A DNA stretch of 53,159 nt, taken from the NCBI GenBank assembly GCA_913063125.1, contig CAJXZM010000018.1, positions 1-53,159 of the forward strand, read 5' to 3'. Below, one piece after another: positions 47,226 through 53,159 of this stretch. Each line of letters begins with the position of its first letter. The stretch's first letter is position 1. The DNA is from an uncultured Gammaproteobacteria bacterium (GTDB taxonomy: Bacteria > Pseudomonadota > Gammaproteobacteria > Pseudomonadales > Ketobacteraceae). The notes under the pieces were generated by a model that was not told the DNA's origin, made no database searches, and saw only the letters and a program-made list of their open reading frames with translations. A program made the position numbers and the translations under genes.

Positions 47226-47794
47226 TCAAGAGGTTTACGTTCAAAGCACTCGGTGTAATACCCGATACCTTAACCGCCGAATTATAAGTGAAGCACATCT
47301 TAACTTCGTTTAGGCAATACCCTACTCATTCTACATCATCCGGGGATTCAGAGTGATTGTCGAAATATTCCTAAAGAGTCTTACAGGGTTGATTTCTAGA
47401 ATCATTCAACAGAGAAATAAAATTATTCTTTAGATATCAATGGCTTATAATAGCTATTCACCATCATATAGATATGAAGCTGACTAAACAAAGCTACACG
47501 CAGCGTTCAGGCATAACCCATTTTCGTTGACATATTAACATACCAATACGGCTATCATACCGAATAGCCGTATAACTGAGCGTTATTATGAATACAAGCC
47601 TACGAATGAGCAACTAAATGAGGTCGTTGATGTTTGAGGGGCGCGCTTGGGATGGTTTTGAAAATCTACAAAAAATGCTGTGCTCAAATAACTCAAGTAT
47701 CGGACTATGAAAGCCAAAACAACTACAATATAGTCTATCTCGTTTATAGTTTTAACGCCCATCCCAAAAAAGACAGGCTACTATACAAATGTCA
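47226..47794. other. Non-coding stretch with one hairpin
   Basis: No convincing gene was found on either strand. The only clear structure is ATACGGCTAT (47546-47555) with its perfect inverted copy ATAGCCGTAT (47564-47573) and an 8-base loop. No T-tract follows. Confidence 0.6.
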
Positions 47795-47980
47795 TTAACC
47801 CCTCATTCTACGCCTTGCCACCACTAACCCAGCAATACCAAAAGCAACCATCATTGCCACTCCTGGTTCTAGTGAATTTGTTTCCAAAAAACTCGAAACA
47901 CGCGGGCTACTAGTTATAAGTGCCGCAGAACCCCCCGTGCTGATTAAAGAAAGTAGTATTACTCCAAGAACCCGCTTCAT
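47795..47980 (-). CDS. 61-residue protein with signal peptide and PEP-CTERM-like sorting tail
   Basis: A tiny protein. It starts with a signal peptide (MKRVLGVILLSLISTGGSAA) and has a short Ser-rich middle (TSSPRVSSFLETN). It ends LEPGVAMMVAFGIAGLVVAR followed by RRMRG. That tail has the three parts of a PEP-CTERM signal: a Pro-containing EPG motif, a membrane helix and an Arg cluster. Such tails direct proteins to an exosortase for anchoring in exopolysaccharide-producing bacteria. With only about 15 residues between signal and tail, there is no room for a domain: it may be a minimal surface peptide or a deleted remnant. Confidence 0.6.
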   Translation of the reverse strand: MKRVLGVILLSLISTGGSAALITSSPRVSSFLETNSLEPGVAMMVAFGIAGLVVARRRMRG

Positions 47981-48078
47981 TTGTTATTGCCCCAATCATC
48001 AATGTTAAATAGTTGTTTTCTGATGCTCAGTAATATAACAACAAGGATCATTTTCGTTTGTGAAAAAGTAACATTGAA

Positions 48079-48151
48079 AGTACGTACTAATGTCAGAATT
48101 CAATGTGCCGCTAAAGCAACCAATTTGCCTTAACCGACAGGAGTACGTACT
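48079..48151. promoter_or_regulatory. Two copies of the palindrome AGTACGTACT, 63 bases apart
   Basis: AGTACGTACT occurs at 48079-48088 and 48142-48151, both perfect palindromes. Centre-to-centre spacing is 63 bases, six helical turns. The second copy ends 37 bases before the AraC-family gene. A paired operator for looping or cooperative binding is plausible; the binding protein is unknown. Confidence 0.5.
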
Positions 48152-48187
48152 ATATTTTATTCATACTCTGGGCAATGCCTTTAACAC

Positions 48188-49195
48188 ATGAAACAACCTA
48201 ATATAAGACTACCCGCTGCATTTAGCCGTTCACTCATTCAGGCCGCAGCTGTACATAGTTTGCCTATCGGTGAGACGCTTAAAAGTCTTTCATACGATTT
48301 TTCACAACTAACAGATAGTTCAACCATTGAGCTAGGAGCATTATTTGACTTAGCCGACGCCCTTGTAGCGACGGCCCCTTTCAATACGGTACTGCCCCTC
48401 GTAAAAATCATCAGCTACGAACAAATTGATGAATTAATGACACTGATGGTAACAGGAAAGACCATGCGCAGCTGTCTAGAAAATATCATCTCACTTATTG
48501 GTACAACCTGGGCACCCGGTTTTACGGCGCAATATCATTGCACTCAAGACAATGACTACCTTCGCTGTCACAACCAGTCTCACTTGTCCGCTAAACAACT
48601 TCAATTTTCAGTCGAATTCGTTTTTGGTACTTTTCTTCGCGTTGGCCCACTTCTTAACGGACATGAAAATATCGTAAAAGAAGTACACCTCACTTATGAC
48701 ACGTTGAATGCCCAAGAATATGAATCCGTTTTTCAATGTCCTATTTTATTCAAGCGACCGTTTAATCAATTAGTTTTACCTGCCGGAATAGCGAATAAAC
48801 CCCTGGCGTCGTATTGCCCGGAACTGGAAAATGATGCAATCTCAGCACTCAGAAAGAAAATCTCAAATCTGGCAAAAAACGAAGGTATCATCTCTCAGGT
48901 TATTCACGCATTACGTCAACTGGACGATGGTGAAACCCTAAACATTGATATCGTTGCAAAGGCGCTAAACGTCAGTGTGCGATCCTTGCAACGAAAGCTA
49001 AAAGAGTCTGGCGTTACCTTTTCAGCCCTACGGGTAGAATTTTTAATTGAGCAAAGTAAATCCCTACTAGACCAACCCGATTTAACCATGGATATGATTG
49101 CCGAGCGTTTAAGCTTTTCAGACCGGGCAGCTTTTTCTAGAGCGTTTAAGCGCATCGTCGGAGTATCTCCCTCTCAATATCGACAACAACCCTAA
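48188..49195 (+). CDS. AraC family transcriptional regulator (OruR/ArgR-like)
   Basis: A 335-residue regulator. Residues 1-215 form the arabinose-binding-like ligand domain typical of OruR-type regulators (MKQPNIRLPAAFSRSLIQAA). The C-terminal AraC double HTH reads NIDIVAKALNVSVRSLQRKL in the first helix pair and MDMIAERLSFSDRAAFSRAF followed by KRIVGVSPSQYRQQP in the second. It precedes an MBL-fold gene and an SDR gene, probably its targets. A pair of palindromes lies directly upstream. Confidence 0.9.
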   Translation: MKQPNIRLPAAFSRSLIQAAAVHSLPIGETLKSLSYDFSQLTDSSTIELGALFDLADALVATAPFNTVLPLVKIISYEQIDELMTLMVTGKTMRSCLENIISLIGTTWAPGFTAQYHCTQDNDYLRCHNQSHLSAKQLQFSVEFVFGTFLRVGPLLNGHENIVKEVHLTYDTLNAQEYESVFQCPILFKRPFNQLVLPAGIANKPLASYCPELENDAISALRKKISNLAKNEGIISQVIHALRQLDDGETLNIDIVAKALNVSVRSLQRKLKESGVTFSALRVEFLIEQSKSLLDQPDLTMDMIAERLSFSDRAAFSRAFKRIVGVSPSQYRQQP

Positions 49196-49342
49196 TATGT
49201 CAACTATCAACCCCCAGCTTGGCGCATAGGATCACCTTCCGTCACTTACCAACATAGCCCTCCTTGCAGCGTTGAACTAAGATCAGTTCATCGATCTATA
49301 CAACAATCAATTCAGTGTACAACCCGACGGGGAGAAAGAGAC

Positions 49343-50443
49343 ATGACCGCCAAAGAGAACATCGCCGCACATCAAAAAGATACCCTAACATCGTTGGGCA
49401 TCAACATTATTGAAGATTTTATCGGCGCAAGGTCTAGCTCTCGCCCTAATGAACGCTTGGAAGAAGTCCGCCAACGAGCGCTACGTTTTAGGGAACGTTT
49501 TCTGGCTGCCCCCCCTGTAGACTACTTTCAATCCGTCGATATTGTTTCTGCACCTTATCCAACGAAATACGCATACCTTAACGCTGTAAAATCGCTGATG
49601 CCGTTTATATTCTTAGGTAATCGCGCTTTCATTATTCAATTTCAAACCAGCCAAGGCAAAAAAACGCTGCTGTTTGGCCCTGCTGATGTTGAAGGAAATA
49701 CCAAAACACCGTTCTTTAAGTTACTGACCGATAAACTAGGACGTGTAGGTGATATGACAAAAGAAAAGCTATTACCTTTCTATAGCTCTGTAGAGGCCGA
49801 ACTTCAAAAAGCCGGTATTTCCCCTGAATCCATTGATTACATTTCTTACGATCATCTACATACTCAAGAACTTCGTAAATGGATGGGTAGCAGCACCACA
49901 CCTGGCTATTTCCCCAACGCCAAATTACTCGTAATGCGTCAAGAATGGGAGTCTGCTCAAGGTCTTTTGGTCACCCAAAAGAAATGGTATTGCCCAGACG
50001 GTACCCGAGATATTCCCGCTGAGCGTGTCATCTTATTGGACAACAGCGTTATGTTAGGAGACGGTGTTGCATTAGTACAAACGCCAGGACACACAGAGGG
50101 TAATCACTCCCTTGTGGTTCATGTAAATGATCAAATTTATGTTTCAAGCGAGAATGGCATGAGTGTCGATAGCTACGCGCCATTACAATCGAATATTCCA
50201 GGTGTAAAAAAATACGCTCAAACCTTTAATATGGAAATCATTCTGAACGGCAATACATTGGAAAATAGTATTGATCAGTACATTTCTATGGTGATGGAAA
50301 AAACCATCGCCGGACCAAACCCTGATCATCCTGGTTTCTTCAATGTGATTTCATCATCCGAGCAAGCACATACATGGCATACACGCACCATTCAACCAGC
50401 CTTTCGATTTGGCCAAATGAAAATTGGGCGTTACCAATCATAG
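49343..50443 (+). CDS. MBL-fold metallo-hydrolase-like protein with altered metal motif
   Basis: A 366-residue protein with metallo-beta-lactamase fold features. The first metal motif reads SYDHLHTQELRKWMG, where classic enzymes have HxHxDH; the Asp is Gln here. The second metal His is in QTPGHTEGNHSLVV, and NPDHPGFF is near the C-terminus. The changed motif means different or weaker metal binding. It lies between an AraC regulator and an SDR gene, suggesting a small catabolic unit. The start at ATG 49343 has GGGGAGAAAGAG upstream. The substrate is unknown. Confidence 0.78.
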   Translation: MTAKENIAAHQKDTLTSLGINIIEDFIGARSSSRPNERLEEVRQRALRFRERFLAAPPVDYFQSVDIVSAPYPTKYAYLNAVKSLMPFIFLGNRAFIIQFQTSQGKKTLLFGPADVEGNTKTPFFKLLTDKLGRVGDMTKEKLLPFYSSVEAELQKAGISPESIDYISYDHLHTQELRKWMGSSTTPGYFPNAKLLVMRQEWESAQGLLVTQKKWYCPDGTRDIPAERVILLDNSVMLGDGVALVQTPGHTEGNHSLVVHVNDQIYVSSENGMSVDSYAPLQSNIPGVKKYAQTFNMEIILNGNTLENSIDQYISMVMEKTIAGPNPDHPGFFNVISSSEQAHTWHTRTIQPAFRFGQMKIGRYQS

Positions 50444-50488
50444 CCAAAACCAACCATAGTCAGACAACTCAATACGTTAGGTATATGT

Positions 50489-51355
50489 ATGATTAATAAA
50501 ACCGTATGGATAACCGGCGCAGCGAGTGGTGTGGGGCGACACCTTGTTAGTGCCTTTGCTAAACGAGGCTACTTCGTTTTTGCCTGTGATATTAATGCCG
50601 AAGCGTTAGCTTCAGCAACGCAAAAAGATCAATGGCCCCCGCACAACGTTGCCACACATGTAATGGACATCTGTGAAGAATCTCAGTGGCTAGAGGCACA
50701 AAAAGTACTGGCCACCCATCGCCCAACTCTCGATATCATGCTCAACGTGGCGGGTTACCTCCAACCAGGTTTCCCCACTGAGCTTACCGGGAAAGACATC
50801 AGTAAACACCTTGATATCAACGTCAAAGGGCTTATGTTGGGGTGCCAGACCGCGGCAAACTGGATGCAAGATAACAATCAAAGTAAACATGTAAACAACC
50901 AGGCTGGGCATATTATCAACTTTTGCTCCTTGGCCTCGTTATTACCCACCCCAGGCCTTTCTGCTTACAGTACATCCAAATTTGCCGTAAGAGGTTACTC
51001 GACATCATTGGCAGCACAGCTGGCAGAACACAATATCGCTGTAACATTACTCTGCCCAGACGCCATCGCAACGCCGATGTTAGATTTACAAACACAACAC
51101 AAGTCCGCAGCATTAACCTTTTCAAGTGGCAAAGCGTTAAGCACGACGGACATCGAGAACGCGTTATTTAACGATGTTCTCACAAAGCGACCTTTTGAAG
51201 AGATACTCTGCAAAAGCACATCAATGAAAATAATGGCAAAACTGCTCCTTGCCAGCCCTACACTGTTTATCAAAGTACACAGTAACCCTGTCATTAAACG
51301 TTTTATGACGAAACGAGCTGAAAAAAATCAGCAGCGTTATTTACGCGACATGTAA
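50489..51355 (+). CDS. Short-chain dehydrogenase/reductase
   Basis: A 288-residue SDR-family oxidoreductase. The cofactor motif is TGAASGVGRHL, near residues 10-20. NVAGY (NAG-like) lies in the middle. The catalytic Tyr and Lys are in YSTSK, after FCSLASLLPTPGLSA. The Asp at CDINAEA after the second strand suggests NAD(H) preference. It follows the MBL gene by 45 bases, probably in one transcript. The substrate is unknown. Confidence 0.9.
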   Translation: MINKTVWITGAASGVGRHLVSAFAKRGYFVFACDINAEALASATQKDQWPPHNVATHVMDICEESQWLEAQKVLATHRPTLDIMLNVAGYLQPGFPTELTGKDISKHLDINVKGLMLGCQTAANWMQDNNQSKHVNNQAGHIINFCSLASLLPTPGLSAYSTSKFAVRGYSTSLAAQLAEHNIAVTLLCPDAIATPMLDLQTQHKSAALTFSSGKALSTTDIENALFNDVLTKRPFEEILCKSTSMKIMAKLLLASPTLFIKVHSNPVIKRFMTKRAEKNQQRYLRDM

Positions 51356-51540
51356 TATCAATAAAACACTTCGTTTACATTTCCTTTCCATGTAACACTT
51401 GTTGATTTTTCAATCAAACGCCTATAATTCGCTCGATTTTTAACGGGAACGCACATTAACGAACCATAATTAGTTAATATCGCAAATACATGAACAAACA
51501 GTTCCCCATACTGACTCGTCGTTATTATAAGGTTTCACTC

Positions 51541-53159
51541 ATGATTAAAGCTCCATCAAAGCTTAGCTCTCTATGCGCGCTAACATTTGCAACCACAACA
51601 TTACTCGGTTCAATCAGCGTTACTCACGCTCAAAGCAATACCCCTCACATTGATGCAGTAACCCAAACACTAGAGAATCTAGCCCCTGGGTCACAAGGTA
51701 CGGTTTGGGAGCGAACTACGGGTAATAAAATTGCTGAAAATGGTGCATTTGATAGTAGCTGGTTACTGCAATCGCCTAATTGCTGGGGCGAAGCTGACTG
51801 CTCTTCTGCATCAGGAGCACAGGCCTTAGCGGATGCGATTTATCAGGACATAGCCAATGCGACCCAATGGATAGATATCACCACCTTGGTAACCTACCCT
51901 GATGGTATCTTTCAAAAAGCGATTGTTGATGGCATTAAACAAGCGAGAAGCAACTACCCCAATGTAACCATCCGTATCCTCGGTGGTACACCTCCTGGAA
52001 TGGGTAACTTCGCAAGCTCGGCGACAGAAAGTGCCGCAGCCTACCTAGCACGACTAGAAAACGATTTAGGCCCTCATGCCAACGATGCCAACCTTGTAGT
52101 GGCTGGTGTAGAGACAAGCTGGTTATACTCATGGAACCACTCAAAAATAATTGCCGTTGACTCGAAAACAGCCATTGTTGGCGGGCATAATCTATGGGAA
52201 GGAGCTTACGGTAACGTTGCCAATCCTATCAGTGATGTAACAATGCGTCTTAGCGGCCCAGCGGCCGAGTCATCTCATAAATTTGCCGACCAATTATGGG
52301 ATTTTGCCTGTACTTGGAGCAGTAGTTGGTGGAATTCTACTTTTTATGTCGATGTTGAACGTGGTGACGGCGTTAGCTGGTGGTCATGTCCATCTACACA
52401 CTCATCCCGTCCAATAGTAGACACTGGATCTGCAACCGTACTTGCCTTAGGTGGTCTCGGTTTTGGAATGGAGGTACCTGGAGGTACTTCTGGTGGCTTA
52501 GCACCGGCTAATGACAGCGAAGCTGCTTGCTCAGGGTTATTCGAGGATTATATTAATAACGATAGTGATTACAGCGTTGCCAACCTTGAAGAAGAAGGCT
52601 TACGTGCATTAGTCAACAGTGCTGAGAGTAATGTTTACTTATCACAACAAGATTTAATTGCGCCTTGTGCTCCGCCTTTTGCTAACTCTTATTATGACGC
52701 TCGATTATTCGACACCCTGGCTGAAAAACTCATTAACAACATTCCCGTTCGCATCATGGTTAGCTCCCCTGGAGCCAAACAAAGCTTACTAGCGCCTTAT
52801 TCCAACATGAAAAAAATGACAGAAATATCCGATATTCTTGTACGAAAGGTCAAAAATCAACACAGCACTTCCCAAACAGATGCTGAAAATATCGTATGTA
52901 ACGCATTACAACTTGCCCCTATGCGTATTACTGCAGGAATTAATACATGGAGCAATGGAAATGGCATAGCAAACCACGCAAAAGTGATTTCTGTTGATGA
53001 CGCTGCCTTTTATATCGGGTCAAAAAACCTCTATCCAGCCGCCTTGCAAGATTTTGGTTTTATCGTTGAGGATGCTGGAGCAGCAGCAACATTTACCGCA
53101 GAATACAAAGAGAAGAGTTGGAACGAAGCGCGTTCTGCCGCTACGGTAGATTTTGAAAC
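51541..53159 (+). CDS. Secreted phospholipase D-like protein (3' end outside window)
   Basis: An open frame from ATG 51541, preceded by AAGG, to the window end (539 residues seen, no stop reached). The signal peptide (ALTFATTTLLGSISVTHAQS) precedes two HKD motifs: NHSKIIAVDSKTAIVGGHN near residue 200, and NHAKVISVDDAAFYIGSKN near residue 480. HxKx4D in both halves is the phospholipase D superfamily signature. Cys residues are frequent, fitting an exported protein. A secreted lipase, toxin or nuclease remains possible. It runs in the same direction as the MBL/SDR pair but 185 bases after it. Confidence 0.88.
   Translation, partial: MIKAPSKLSSLCALTFATTTLLGSISVTHAQSNTPHIDAVTQTLENLAPGSQGTVWERTTGNKIAENGAFDSSWLLQSPNCWGEADCSSASGAQALADAIYQDIANATQWIDITTLVTYPDGIFQKAIVDGIKQARSNYPNVTIRILGGTPPGMGNFASSATESAAAYLARLENDLGPHANDANLVVAGVETSWLYSWNHSKIIAVDSKTAIVGGHNLWEGAYGNVANPISDVTMRLSGPAAESSHKFADQLWDFACTWSSSWWNSTFYVDVERGDGVSWWSCPSTHSSRPIVDTGSATVLALGGLGFGMEVPGGTSGGLAPANDSEAACSGLFEDYINNDSDYSVANLEEEGLRALVNSAESNVYLSQQDLIAPCAPPFANSYYDARLFDTLAEKLINNIPVRIMVSSPGAKQSLLAPYSNMKKMTEISDILVRKVKNQHSTSQTDAENIVCNALQLAPMRITAGINTWSNGNGIANHAKVISVDDAAFYIGSKNLYPAALQDFGFIVEDAGAAATFTAEYKEKSWNEARSAATVDFE

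Noticed and set aside
47226-47794. Hidden small gene in the 569-base gap
   Set aside because: Short frames have no ribosome-binding site and no recognisable protein pattern on either strand.

Overview
The window comes from the chromosome of a gammaproteobacterium with moderately low GC. Gene order points to a Pseudomonadales/Oceanospirillales-like, probably marine, lineage. Two syntenic blocks recall Pseudomonas: (i) Tat protein and GMC oxidoreductase, coaD, yfhL-type ferredoxin, ggt, a small membrane protein and mutM; (ii) rpmG, rpmB, radC, coaBC, algC, argB, pyrE, rph and yicC. Both blocks are rearranged by insertions and losses: dut is missing between coaBC and algC, and a nitrate-assimilation pair sits between rph and yicC. 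The lineage call is inference from gene content; no rRNA or tRNA gene was seen.

Layout. 1-3.8 kb: a Tat-exported small protein, a GMC alcohol oxidoreductase, a lipid A acyltransferase and a NUDIX hydrolase. 3.7-10.3 kb: an orphan sensor histidine kinase that seems to use an ATT start, a dead chemotaxis-receptor fragment, nnrS behind a textbook class II FNR/DNR-type promoter, a tail-anchored FHA-like protein, and the ABC-F protein YbiT. 10.3-15.3 kb: an accessory, decaying region with a beta-carbonic anhydrase carrying an internal deletion, a monooxygenase pseudogene, an acetyltransferase next to an attC-like element, a frameshifted gene, a Phd/ParE toxin-antitoxin pair with a perfect operator palindrome, an IS91-type transposase remnant and a class D beta-lactamase. 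15.3-20.1 kb: a peroxiredoxin-glutaredoxin fusion, then a four-gene operon of a membrane M48 peptidase and three AIM24-family paralogues. 20.3-42.2 kb: mostly housekeeping genes (CoA synthesis, DNA repair, ribosomal proteins L28/L33, sugar-phosphate mutase, arginine and pyrimidine synthesis, RNA processing), with hydantoinase/oxoprolinase, EAL-HDOD, SlmA and NasA-type nitrate reductase genes. 42.3-45.8 kb: a metal-uptake operon (DUF2946 protein, His-rich outer-membrane barrel, ZnuA-like binding protein, ZnuB-like permease) without an ATPase gene. 45.9-53.2 kb: RsuA-family pseudouridine synthase, VF530 protein, a 61-residue PEP-CTERM-like protein, then an AraC regulator, an MBL-fold protein, an SDR and a secreted phospholipase D-like protein cut by the window end.

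The most promising places for something undescribed are the M48/AIM24 operon, the metal operon lacking its ATPase, the tiny PEP-CTERM-like protein, the paired AGTACGTACT palindromes before the AraC gene, and the accessory region at 10-15 kb. No CRISPR array, intact insertion sequence, prophage or complete defence system was seen. All functional calls come from reading motifs by eye, without database searches.
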